NCBI RefSeq assembly: GCF_014653195.1
Contig: NZ_BNAH01000016.1
Coordinates: forward strand, 24,556 to 88,555
Reading direction: 5' to 3'
Source of the DNA: Thalassotalea profundi
Lineage (GTDB): Bacteria; Pseudomonadota; Gammaproteobacteria; Enterobacterales; Alteromonadaceae
DNA length: 64,000 bases
Both the position numbers and the translations under genes were made by a program. Numbering within the stretch: the first letter of the stretch is position 1; each line of letters begins with the position of its first letter. The notes beneath the pieces were generated by a model, which was not told the DNA's origin, did not search any database, and worked only from the letters and a program-made list of their open reading frames with translations. Below are positions 1-8,029 of this stretch, piece by piece.

Positions 1-581
1 TTTACATAGTTATCTTATTGACAAGTTTATTTCTGCATAATCGCAGCCTGTCAAAAGCTAATTCAGAGTTCAGTTCTCATACTCATGGTATATCAGAGTT
101 AACCATCGCAATTGAAAATCAATGGCTGGAAATTGAAATAATCTCCCCAGCGATCAATATTGTAGGGTTTGAGCATAAGGCCATAACAGAAACAGAGTTG
201 GCCGCAGTAAAAAATTCAGCCTCTCTGTTAAGTAAGCATGAACATATTTTTATATTTACTGGGGGAAACTGCGTAATAAACAATCAAACTATTAATATGT
301 CGAGTATAGCTCCAAATATGCCGTCAGGCGATAGTAAACACTTACATTCACATAAAAACAACAATGAATATAAAACTCATCATCACCAAAATACGGATCA
401 TGGGGAAGTTATAGCAAATTATCGTTACCACTGTAAAAAATCATCAACTTTGTCAGCTATCACTGTTAAAGTATTTGACCTATTTGTAGGTATTAGCCAA
501 ATAAATACTGTTTGGATTACCGAAAATCAACAAGGTTCTGTCATACTTAACCCTACTAACAAAGTTATTAATTTGAGGTGA
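1..581 (+). CDS. DUF2796 (ZrgA-like) zinc-binding periplasmic protein, 5' end outside window
   Basis: The reading frame is open to the left edge, and the residues before the first possible start (TTG at 18) read as the hydrophobic end of a signal peptide (YIVILLTSLF), so the gene very likely begins upstream. The mature part has the DUF2796 pattern: HTHG near its start, then LTIAIENQWLEIEIISPA and NIVGFEHKA. A His-rich stretch around 350-410 (HLHSHK, HHHQNTDHGE) suggests metal binding. DUF2796 proteins are periplasmic components of Zur-regulated zinc uptake (ZrgA type). It overlaps the SD of the following zur gene, and an ABC transporter lies nearby, both of which support a zinc role. Confidence 0.75.
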   Translation, partial: YIVILLTSLFLHNRSLSKANSEFSSHTHGISELTIAIENQWLEIEIISPAINIVGFEHKAITETELAAVKNSASLLSKHEHIFIFTGGNCVINNQTINMSSIAPNMPSGDSKHLHSHKNNNEYKTHHHQNTDHGEVIANYRYHCKKSSTLSAITVKVFDLFVGISQINTVWITENQQGSVILNPTNKVINLR

Positions 582-586
582 AAACA

Positions 587-1048
587 ATGAACAACGTGAA
601 CACTATTCTCGAACATGCCGAAAATTCATGCAAAAGCCATGGGGCACGCTTAACGGCTAAAAGAAAGCTGGTATTGTCTTCACTTATTCAATCAGAGAAA
701 GCGCTATCAGCGTATGACGTTATAGACTTATGCAAACAAGAATATAATGAGAGTATTCCAGCCATGTCTGTGTATCGTATTTTAGAGTTTTTAGAAACAG
801 AGAAACTTGTCCATAAACTAAAGTTAGCTAATAAATATGTCGCTTGTTCTCATATTTCTTGTGGACATGCCCATGGTGTTCCACAGTTTTTAATTTGTGG
901 CAAGTGTGATCTAGTTAAAGAGATTAGTATAAAAAGCTCAACAATGTCCGAGCTTAAAAATGATGTTGAGTATGCAGGTTTTCAATTAGCGAGTCCGCAA
1001 TTAGAAATGAATTGTATATGTAATAATTGTGTAGAAAACGCAGCTTAA
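587..1048 (+). CDS. zur: Zinc uptake regulator Zur (Fur family)
   Basis: A Fur-family repressor of about 153 residues. The N-terminal winged helix contains LTAKRKLVLSSL and an SVYRILEFLE recognition segment. A dimerisation part carries CSHISCGHAHG and CGKC, and the C-terminus has CNNC; CxxC pairs in these places hold the structural zinc in Zur. An upstream in-frame GTG at 578 exists, but GAGGTG at 575-580 is a good SD for the ATG at 587, so I take 587. The gene directly follows the DUF2796 gene and is probably co-transcribed. Zur would repress zinc uptake genes when zinc is abundant; the palindrome at 2536-2576 is its likely local target. Confidence 0.88.
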   Translation: MNNVNTILEHAENSCKSHGARLTAKRKLVLSSLIQSEKALSAYDVIDLCKQEYNESIPAMSVYRILEFLETEKLVHKLKLANKYVACSHISCGHAHGVPQFLICGKCDLVKEISIKSSTMSELKNDVEYAGFQLASPQLEMNCICNNCVENAA

Positions 1049-1102
1049 ATCGTTAAAAAATTCAGTTTAATATTTAATTATCACTGTAAGTTAAGGAAAT
1101 AA

Positions 1103-1498
1103 ATGAAAATAACACAAGAAACAACCGATAAATTTTCTATTGGTTTATCAATGCTTTGTGCCATACATTGTATGTTGTTACCACTATTACTGGTGGCACT
1201 TCCGAGTTTAGGTGCATTGCAATTAGATAACGAAGCTTTTCACATATGGATGTTAATAGCCGTTATCCCAACCAGTATTTATGCCTTAACATTAGGATGT
1301 AAAAAGCATAAACGTTATCGCTTACTGATCTGGGGAATAACAGGCCTTACTCTAATGATATTAGCGGTTACTTTAGGACATAACATTATTGGTGAAACAG
1401 GAGAAAAGATCTTAACACTATTAGGTGCCTTTTGCGTTGTTATAGCTCATTTCGGTAATTTTAAACGCTGTCGTCAACATTCAAATTGTGGTCATTAG
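1103..1498 (+). CDS. MerC-domain integral membrane protein
   Basis: A 131-residue protein with four predicted membrane helices. The CAIHCMLLPLLL motif in helix 1 is typical of the MerC domain, whose Cys pair binds metal. A GCKKHKR loop follows helix 2, and a Cys/His tail (CRQHSNCGH) ends the protein. MerC proteins move Hg(II) across the inner membrane, but chromosomal MerC-domain proteins next to Zur genes are more likely to handle zinc. No merA, merR or merP is visible nearby, so mercury resistance is unlikely here. It starts 54 bases after zur with TAAGGAAATA as SD. Confidence 0.75.
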   Translation: MKITQETTDKFSIGLSMLCAIHCMLLPLLLVALPSLGALQLDNEAFHIWMLIAVIPTSIYALTLGCKKHKRYRLLIWGITGLTLMILAVTLGHNIIGETGEKILTLLGAFCVVIAHFGNFKRCRQHSNCGH

Positions 1499-1614
1499 CC
1501 ATTAAAGGTGAATCAAAAATATTACATTGTTACGTGTACCACTTTAATAGCACAAGTAATAAATATCAACGTTGATAAAGCTCCCAAATCAACAAATATT
1601 TAAGAGGTTTAATA

Positions 1615-1791
1615 ATGGAAAAAATTCATCAAGAAACAAAAAAACAACCTGCTTCATACAATGATAGTTGTTGTAGCCAATCAAGTTGTTGTGCGCCACA
1701 AGAGACTATCGTTAATTCGCATCCTAAAATTGGTCGAAATGATCCATGTCCTTGTGATAGCGGTCGCAAATTTAAAAAATGTTGTGGCTAA
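1615..1791 (+). CDS. SEC-C motif mini-protein
   Basis: A 58-residue protein with SD AAGAGG 9 bases before the ATG. It has two Cys-rich parts: DSCCSQSSCC near residues 17-25 and a C-terminal SEC-C zinc finger, GRNDPCPCDSGRKFKKCCG. SEC-C motifs occur at the end of SecA and in many small proteins, where they bind zinc. It sits at the end of the zur-merC group, so a role in metal binding or storage is plausible. No partner enzyme domain is present; the finger makes up most of the protein. Confidence 0.75.
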   Translation: MEKIHQETKKQPASYNDSCCSQSSCCAPQETIVNSHPKIGRNDPCPCDSGRKFKKCCG

Positions 1792-1836
1792 TACTTAACC
1801 TTTCGATTTAATATACATAACTATTATAGTAAACCG

Positions 1837-2514
1837 CTACTCTTCTGTATAAAGATCAAGTGCATACACTTCCATGGAATAGGCAGCTGTTGCAGTTTCA
1901 TTTTCCACAAGAGTCGTTTTTAATATCCCAGATACCCAGTAAGCATCATAAAGTGATTCAAGTTTTACCCCTTTAGGATACTTAACGAAAATAGTTTGAT
2001 TGGGTGGCGGGGGCGGTAAATGAATACATGCACCGTAATAAGGAACCATAAAAAATTGTGTTACTTTTTGTTCATCATCAAACTCTAGCGGTACAATAAA
2101 AGCTGGAATTCGTATCGGCGCATTGTTAACAATTGCTTTAACATTCGTAGACACTAACGCTTGCTCATAACGATCACTGCTCTTAATTTTGGTGTTATTT
2201 TTGAATGTATTTATCAGTTTATCTTCATCAGAGCCATCAACAATGTCATCAAGATAACTTGGCGGATTAAGTAAAGCATCTAAATCATCTTCAGGGATTA
2301 AATCAAGCCAATCAGCCGTCATAAAGTGAGGGACTTCCTGTTCTGCTTCTCCCTTTTCTATTTCATCTTCTTGTCCATTCAAAAGTTCGGCAACAGGCAA
2401 TACTACCTGCTGGTGATTGCTTACTTCTTGCTTTTCTGTCAACTCATCTTCAGGTGCTTTTCCACAACCAAATACACACAAAGCCATAATACATACAAGG
2501 CTAATTTTAATCAT
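1837..2514 (-). CDS. DUF3299 lipoprotein
   Basis: A 225-residue protein with a lipoprotein signal (ALCVFGCGK, lipobox Cys at residue 17). An acidic linker follows (residues about 20-65), then the DUF3299 domain with IPAFIVPLEFD and the signature FMVPYYGACIHLPPPPPNQ. Its biochemical function is not known. DUF3299 genes are found beside ABC transporters with FtsX-like permeases and DUF2796 proteins in marine gammaproteobacteria, and here the gene diverges from such a transporter across a candidate Zur operator, so it may be a zinc-regulated envelope protein. Confidence 0.7.
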   Translation of the reverse strand: MIKISLVCIMALCVFGCGKAPEDELTEKQEVSNHQQVVLPVAELLNGQEDEIEKGEAEQEVPHFMTADWLDLIPEDDLDALLNPPSYLDDIVDGSDEDKLINTFKNNTKIKSSDRYEQALVSTNVKAIVNNAPIRIPAFIVPLEFDDEQKVTQFFMVPYYGACIHLPPPPPNQTIFVKYPKGVKLESLYDAYWVSGILKTTLVENETATAAYSMEVYALDLYTEE

Positions 2515-2535
2515 ATTGAATTAGGTAAAAATAGG

Positions 2536-2576
2536 TTTAATAGATTAATGATACACTGTATCATTAATCTATTAAA
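2536..2576. promoter_or_regulatory. Perfect 19-bp inverted repeat, candidate Zur operator
   Basis: Two perfect 19-base arms (left arm 2536-2554, right arm 2558-2576) surround the three bases ACT. The central 19 bases, AATGATACACTGTATCATT, match the enterobacterial Zur box core AATGTTATAATATAACATT at 14 positions. It lies between the divergent lipoprotein and ABC transporter genes, 22 bases from the lipoprotein start and 34 bases before the ATPase ATG. A zur gene lies 1.5 kb away. The palindrome is seen; the assignment to Zur is inference. Confidence 0.6.
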
Positions 2577-2610
2577 ACAGTTTTAGCAATTTTGAATAAT
2601 GAAGTAAATA

Positions 2611-3297
2611 ATGGTAATTCAGCTCTCTAATATTCGTTTTAGCTACCCTAACCACAAAGATACTCCCATATTAAATATTCCTTCATGGTCAATGGCTGAA
2701 GGTGAACATTGTTTTATTCATGGCCCTTCTGGAAATGGTAAATCTACATTATTAAATATGTTAAGCGGCATACTATTGCCAAATGAAGGAGTAGTCTGTG
2801 TTTTAGATCAGCATTTAAACAATCTTACAAGTCGTCAACGTAACAAATTTAGAGCAGATAATATTGGCTACGTTTTTCAACAATTTAATTTAATACCTTA
2901 TTTAGATGCTCTTGAGAATATTCAATTAGCGAGTTATTTTTCATCGTCATTGACAAAGTCTGAAGTTAGTGAAGAAATGTCCACATTACTCACCTCTTTA
3001 AATATCCCTGAAAGTGATTGGAATAAACCAGTACGAACTTTAAGTATTGGTCAACAACAACGAATAGCTATCGCTCGAGCGTTAATTAATACCCCCAAAT
3101 TATTAATTGCTGACGAACCAACTTCCGCACTAGATAACATCAATAGGGACTCTTTTATGACGTTATTGATGTCTACCGTAGAGAAAAACAACATTACTTT
3201 ATTATTTGTAAGTCATGACATGTCCTTATCACAGTATTTTAATAGGGTTGAATCGTTGAGTGAGCTCAACCAAGTAGAGTGTTCAAATGCTAGTTAA
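2611..3297 (+). CDS. ABC transporter ATP-binding protein (LolD/MacB type, zinc locus)
   Basis: A 228-residue ATPase with Walker A GPSGNGKST (about residues 38-46), Q-loop YVFQQFN, signature LSIGQQQRIAIARAL (the usual LSGGQ is changed to LSIGQ), Walker B LLIADEPTSALD and a switch His in VSHD. It overlaps the permease gene by 11 bases. It belongs to the MacB/LolD group, whose permeases work as mechanotransmitters or lipoprotein extractors rather than importers. In a Zur-controlled locus, a ZrgBC-like role in zinc acquisition is plausible but not shown. Confidence 0.8.
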   Translation: MVIQLSNIRFSYPNHKDTPILNIPSWSMAEGEHCFIHGPSGNGKSTLLNMLSGILLPNEGVVCVLDQHLNNLTSRQRNKFRADNIGYVFQQFNLIPYLDALENIQLASYFSSSLTKSEVSEEMSTLLTSLNIPESDWNKPVRTLSIGQQQRIAIARALINTPKLLIADEPTSALDNINRDSFMTLLMSTVEKNNITLLFVSHDMSLSQYFNRVESLSELNQVECSNAS

Positions 3298-4528
3298 GCT
3301 TGCGTTAAAAAGTCTCATTGCTCGTAAAGGCTCTATTGCTTTATCAATCATGGCAATGGCTATCAGTATTTTTGTTTTATTAGGTGTTGAGCATATTCGC
3401 CATCAAACAAAAGAAAGCTTTTCTAACACTGTATCTGGCGTTGATCTTATCGTTGGTGCTAGAACAGGTAGCCTTAATTTATTACTTTATTCGGTTTTCA
3501 AAATAGGAAATCCAACTAATAACATAAGTTGGCAATCTTTCAAAGCAATCAGCACTAACCCTAAAGTAAACTGGGCGATTCCTCTTTCCCTTGGTGATTC
3601 CCATAAAGGCTACAGAGTTCTAGGTACAACCAGTGAGTATTTCCAACATTTTAGTTACGGAAAACAACATAAATTATTACTCTCTAAAGGTAAAACTTTT
3701 GAAGATACTTTTGACGTAGTTTTAGGTGCTCAAGTTGCAGCTAAATTAGGCTATCAGTTAGGGGAGCGGATCGTGCTTGCTCATGGTATATCAAGAACAA
3801 GCTTTAGTATGCATAACGACAAGCCATTCAAAGTAGTTGGTATTCTCACACCGACAGGCACTCCCGTAGACCAAACATTACACGTAAGTTTACAAGGTAT
3901 AGAAGCGATACACACAAATTGGCAAAGCAGCGGGCAACATAAAAAGAACTCGCCCGAGAAAATAACAGATCAGCTGCAACCTAAAAGTATTACGGCCTTC
4001 ATGTTAGGGCTTAATTCAAAAATGACGACTTTTCGGTTACAGCGAGAAATTAACCACTATGCGCAAGAGCCTCTTCTTGCTATCTTGCCAGGCGTTGCCT
4101 TATCAGAGCTATGGCAAATGATGACGATTCTCGAGAATACTTTATTTTTAGTATCAGTATTGGTTTTCATTTCTGCTTGTTTAGGAATGAGTGCCCTGTT
4201 GTTATCATCAATTCGTGAACGAACCTCTGAAATTCAACTACTGCGTGTTATTGGTGCTCCTCCTGCTTTTTTATTTATTCTCATAGAATTAGAAGCATTT
4301 TTTATAACCCTTATCAGTATTGTTTTAGGTGCTGGATTATTAACAGTAGGCCTTTTTAGTATGCAAGAATTCCTTGTGACTTATTTTGGCTTACATATCA
4401 ACACTAATATTTTATCGCTGAGAAATTTCTATTTAATGCTCACGGTTCTTATAGCTTCAATGTGTATGGCTATGCTCCCATCCATTATTAGCTATGTTCG
4501 ATCCAGAAGTTATCACTTAACTCATTAA
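3287..4528 (+). CDS. FtsX-family ABC transporter permease (zinc locus)
   Basis: A 413-residue permease with the FtsX/MacB layout: one N-terminal helix (residues about 15-35), a large periplasmic domain to about 275, then three helices in the C-terminal FtsX domain, including the conserved SSIRERTSEIQLLRVIGAP segment after helix 2. It overlaps the ATPase gene and is translationally coupled to it. The start ATG lies inside the end of the ATPase gene. It is probably the permease of a ZrgBC-like system. Confidence 0.78.
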   Translation: MLVKLALKSLIARKGSIALSIMAMAISIFVLLGVEHIRHQTKESFSNTVSGVDLIVGARTGSLNLLLYSVFKIGNPTNNISWQSFKAISTNPKVNWAIPLSLGDSHKGYRVLGTTSEYFQHFSYGKQHKLLLSKGKTFEDTFDVVLGAQVAAKLGYQLGERIVLAHGISRTSFSMHNDKPFKVVGILTPTGTPVDQTLHVSLQGIEAIHTNWQSSGQHKKNSPEKITDQLQPKSITAFMLGLNSKMTTFRLQREINHYAQEPLLAILPGVALSELWQMMTILENTLFLVSVLVFISACLGMSALLLSSIRERTSEIQLLRVIGAPPAFLFILIELEAFFITLISIVLGAGLLTVGLFSMQEFLVTYFGLHINTNILSLRNFYLMLTVLIASMCMAMLPSIISYVRSRSYHLTH

Positions 4529-4745
4529 TCATTATTTTGCTATGTTGTAACATATCATTTATAGATGTATTATTGTCCACAGACGAAACAGGTTACCTAT
4601 GATTTGAAGCTATTAATTCATGAAATCATTAGCCTTTATACCCTAATAACTATTTAACTAATAACAGTGTGCCATGGTGCTTAAGTTAGAGACGAATATG
4701 GGTTTTCGATACCAATTGACGATTAAATTATAAAAAAGGACGCCT

Positions 4746-7199
4746 ATGTTCACTAAGCTCATAAAAATAACCTTGCTAACATTAGCGACAGTAGCCTCAG
4801 CACAGGCAACAATCAATCAGACTAAAGGAGACTTTGTTGATAAGTTTCGTCAATTAGACGAAAGCTTACCAACACCTAATGTATACAGAAACGCTGCAGG
4901 AGAACCAGGTCACCAGTATTGGCAACAACAAGTCGATTACAAAATAAAAGCAACGTTGAATGAAGAAAAGCGTCGTATCGAGGCAAGCCAAGAGATTACG
5001 TATCATAATAATTCACCTGATACACTTAAATACTTATGGGTGCAATTAGACCAAAATAAATTCCGTGATGACTCCCTGTCCGCCAAAACCACCACTTTTG
5101 GGGGCATAGGGAATAGAGGGCCTGCTACTAGCGCAGCAACATCAAGTAAACCTGCACAGCTAAGTTTAGATGCATTACGTCGTCAACAATTTGTTGACGA
5201 CAATGAGTTAGGTTATGACATTACCTCAGTGACTGATAGCAATGGTCAGAAACTTCATTATGTTATTGTAGGCACTAACATGAGGGTTGATTTGCTTGAA
5301 AAATTAACGCCAGGTAAAAAATTAACATTTGGCATTGATTATAACTTTAACATCGTTGAAGAAGATGCCGTATCAGCCCGTTCTGGTTATGAACACTTCC
5401 CTGATGATGCACGAGAAGGTGGAAATGATATATTCCTATTAGCACAGTGGTATCCGCGTCTTCATGCTTATACTGATTACGAAGCTTGGACAAATAAAGA
5501 GTTTATTGGCCGTGGTGAATTCACATTGGAATTTGGTAACTACGATGTTGAATTAACCGTACCTGCAGATCATATTGTCAGCTCAACGGGAAAATTAACA
5601 AATGCGAGTAAAGTATTAACGTCAACTCAGCGTAAACGTTTAAAAGAAGCAGAAAAAGCTGATCGCATTGTTTTTATTGTGACAGAAGAAGAAGCGCTTG
5701 AAAACGAAAAGGCTGGAACCGATAAAACTAAAACATGGAAGTTTAGTGCTAAAAATGTAAGAGACTTTGCGTGGGCCTCATCACGTAAATTTATGTGGGA
5801 TGCACGCGGCCACCAACAAGGAGGAGACGAACAACCGCTCGTTATGGCAATGTCTTTTTATCCAAAAGAAGGCGGCGACTTATGGAAAAAATACTCTACT
5901 GAATCAATTATTCACACCTTAGATGTATATTCTCGTTTTTCTTTTGATTACCCATACCCTGTTGCCCAGTCAGTTAATGGGCCTGTAGGTGGTATGGAAT
6001 ACCCAATGATCACTTTTAATGGTCCTCGTACAGAACTTCAAAAAGATGGCAGTCGTACGTACTCTCAGGCCGAAAAGCGCTTTTTAATTGGTGTAGTTAT
6101 CCATGAAATTGGTCACATTTACTTTCCAATGATAGTCAATTCAGATGAACGTCAGTGGACTTGGATGGATGAAGGCTTAAACAGCTTTTTAGATGGTGTT
6201 GCAGGCCGAGAATGGGATCCAAGCATTCCATGGGGGGTTGAACCAAGAGATATTACAAGCTACATGAAATCTTCAACGCAAGTACCTATTATGACTCAGT
6301 CTGATAGCGTATTACGCCTTGGCCCAAATGGCTACACTAAACCTGCGGCTGCATTAAACATTTTACGTGAAACTATTCTTGGTCGAGAGCTGTTTGACTT
6401 TGCTTTTAAAGAATATGCCACACGCTGGAAATACAAACGCCCTACACCTTCCGACTTTTTTCGCACCATGGAAGAAGCTTCTGGCGTTGATTTAGATTGG
6501 TTTTGGCGAGGTTGGTTTTACAGCACAGATCACGTTGATATTTCTTTAGATAAAATATCAAAATTACGCCTTGATACTAAAAATCCTGACATAGACTTTA
6601 ACCGCCTACGCCAAGAAGAATTAGATAAGCCTTTATCAAAAACAGTCGAGCGTAACAAAGCTGAAGGCAAAAAATTATGGATAGAACGTTTTTCAGATAT
6701 TTCTGATTTTTATGATGAAAATGATCGTTTTACCGTAACCAATAAAGAACGTAACGCTTACCAAAAATTTCTTAAGAAATTAAAACCATGGGAGCGTAAA
6801 GCGTTAGAACGAGCTATTGAGGAAGATAAAAACTATTACGTACTCGACTTTTCAAATAAAGGTGGCTTAGTCATGCCTATTATTTTGGAATTAACGTTTG
6901 CTGATGGCTCAGTTGAAAATCAATATATCCCTGCAGAAATATGGCGCCGTACACCAAAACAGGTAAGTAAACTAATTATCACTGATAAAGATAAAGAAAT
7001 CGTCAGTGTAACTGTAGATCCTCGTTGGGAAACTGCAGATGTAGATGTTCACAATAATCACTACCCACGTAAGATCATTCCTTCTCGAATCGAAGCATTT
7101 AAGAAGAAAAAATCTACACAAAAAGTGTCTCGCGATATTATGCAAGATATTAAAACAAAGTTAAAAACAGATGAACAGGACTCTAATGACAATGATTAA
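4746..7199 (+). CDS. Secreted M1-family zinc aminopeptidase
   Basis: An 817-residue protein with a signal peptide (cleavage near SAQA, residue 22). It has an M1 catalytic domain: the substrate-anchoring GGMEYP, zinc motif HEIGH at residues 453-457, and the third ligand Glu in WMDEG at 476, giving HExxH-18-E. The N-terminal beta domain (about 40-250) begins with the YKIKATLNEEKRRIEAS segment. The Lys/Asp-rich C-terminus has no known domain. It probably trims peptides in the periplasm or outside the cell. SD AAAGGA lies just before the ATG. The next gene overlaps its end. Confidence 0.88.
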   Translation: MFTKLIKITLLTLATVASAQATINQTKGDFVDKFRQLDESLPTPNVYRNAAGEPGHQYWQQQVDYKIKATLNEEKRRIEASQEITYHNNSPDTLKYLWVQLDQNKFRDDSLSAKTTTFGGIGNRGPATSAATSSKPAQLSLDALRRQQFVDDNELGYDITSVTDSNGQKLHYVIVGTNMRVDLLEKLTPGKKLTFGIDYNFNIVEEDAVSARSGYEHFPDDAREGGNDIFLLAQWYPRLHAYTDYEAWTNKEFIGRGEFTLEFGNYDVELTVPADHIVSSTGKLTNASKVLTSTQRKRLKEAEKADRIVFIVTEEEALENEKAGTDKTKTWKFSAKNVRDFAWASSRKFMWDARGHQQGGDEQPLVMAMSFYPKEGGDLWKKYSTESIIHTLDVYSRFSFDYPYPVAQSVNGPVGGMEYPMITFNGPRTELQKDGSRTYSQAEKRFLIGVVIHEIGHIYFPMIVNSDERQWTWMDEGLNSFLDGVAGREWDPSIPWGVEPRDITSYMKSSTQVPIMTQSDSVLRLGPNGYTKPAAALNILRETILGRELFDFAFKEYATRWKYKRPTPSDFFRTMEEASGVDLDWFWRGWFYSTDHVDISLDKISKLRLDTKNPDIDFNRLRQEELDKPLSKTVERNKAEGKKLWIERFSDISDFYDENDRFTVTNKERNAYQKFLKKLKPWERKALERAIEEDKNYYVLDFSNKGGLVMPIILELTFADGSVENQYIPAEIWRRTPKQVSKLIITDKDKEIVSVTVDPRWETADVDVHNNHYPRKIIPSRIEAFKKKKSTQKVSRDIMQDIKTKLKTDEQDSNDND

Positions 7200-7695
7200 A
7201 AGCACCAAACAATTAATTGTTTTAATGCTTTTGGCGCTGATATTCTCAGCGCCCTACACTTTTGCACGCCAGCAGAAGTCAGCTATTAGTACGATTTTAT
7301 TTAACGCCAAAACTCAAAATATTGAGATTATGCATCGCTTTAGAATGCATGACGCTGAACATGCCGTAAAACACATATTTGGTAAAGAAGCCGACATCAT
7401 TAATTCTAAAGAGACCAAGGAACTATTTAGTGACTACATACAACAAAACTTTACTATGATGGCTAATGATAAACCAGTAACATTAATCAACGTAGGTTAT
7501 GAAAATGATGGGAAGTTTTTTTGGGTCTATCAAGAAACTTCTGAACCACCGGCATTAAAAAGCCTAAGTATAAGGCATAATGCACTTAGAAAAATTTGGC
7601 CAAGCCAAGTCAACACCATCAATATTGAAAGAAAAGGCAAGGTTAAAACGATGATATTTAAAGAGTCAATCGACGTCCTTCATGTCACCTTTTAA
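7186..7695 (+). CDS. DUF6702-like secreted protein
   Basis: A protein of about 169 residues with a signal peptide (LIVLMLLALIFSAPYTFA). The mature part has the pattern of DUF6702 proteins, which are often found after M1 peptidase genes: HRFRMHDAEHAVKHIF, then a short beta-rich domain ending in ESIDVLHVTF. Its function is unknown. ATGs at 7186 and 7192 both overlap the end of the peptidase gene, so translation is coupled; the farther ATG at 7171 lies deeper in the upstream gene. It may assist or anchor the M1 peptidase. Confidence 0.65.
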   Translation: MTMIKSTKQLIVLMLLALIFSAPYTFARQQKSAISTILFNAKTQNIEIMHRFRMHDAEHAVKHIFGKEADIINSKETKELFSDYIQQNFTMMANDKPVTLINVGYENDGKFFWVYQETSEPPALKSLSIRHNALRKIWPSQVNTINIERKGKVKTMIFKESIDVLHVTF

Positions 7696-7765
7696 ATACA
7701 TTAAATTATACCAATGTGGCTTCCTTAATTATTGGTTTAACTTAGTAATATTCAGAGAGTGCAAC

Positions 7766-8029
7766 TCATGAATCTGAGAGATATTTGTACAACCTAAAAG
7801 GCAAATACAACCACAAGAGCTCGGCAAGCAATAATGGTATGGTTACTTTAGCAGCCATCGAACCCGATTGAATATTAGACCAAAGCATTTTGTAGAGCTC
7901 CCAATTACTATACAGTGTTGGGTTAAAGTCAAAGACAATACGATACACTTCCATAAATAGTGTCGGTTTAAACATCTGTAAGCAAACGAGTAAAGCCGTG
8001 CATAAAAATAGATTAACTGCTTTTTGCAT
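7766..8029 (-). CDS. Small membrane protein of unknown function
   Basis: An 87-residue protein with two predicted hydrophobic helices: LFLCTALLVCLQMF near the N-terminus and VTIPLLLAELLWLYLPFRLY near the C-terminus. I do not recognise a family. I prefer the ATG at 8029, which has GAGG in front, over an in-frame TTG at 8044. The gene overlaps the end of the upstream TPR-like gene by 17 bases, so the two are probably translated together and may interact at the membrane. Confidence 0.55.
   Translation of the reverse strand: MQKAVNLFLCTALLVCLQMFKPTLFMEVYRIVFDFNPTLYSNWELYKMLWSNIQSGSMAAKVTIPLLLAELLWLYLPFRLYKYLSDS

Noticed and set aside
1103..1498. Mercury-resistance gene merC
   Set aside because: No merR, merT, merP or merA is near; the zur context makes zinc more likely.
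2326..2586. 86-codon plus-strand frame across the lipoprotein start and the palindrome
   Set aside because: Antisense to the DUF3299 gene; it runs through the operator and has no ribosome site.
4541..4554. TATGTTGTAACATA as a second Zur box
   Set aside because: The half-sites are five bases closer than in Zur boxes, and it lies after the ABC genes before a peptidase gene.
4709..4733. Interspersed repeat containing ATACCAATT
   Set aside because: A related short string (ATACCAAT) occurs near 7710, but the match is too short to call a repeat family from one window.
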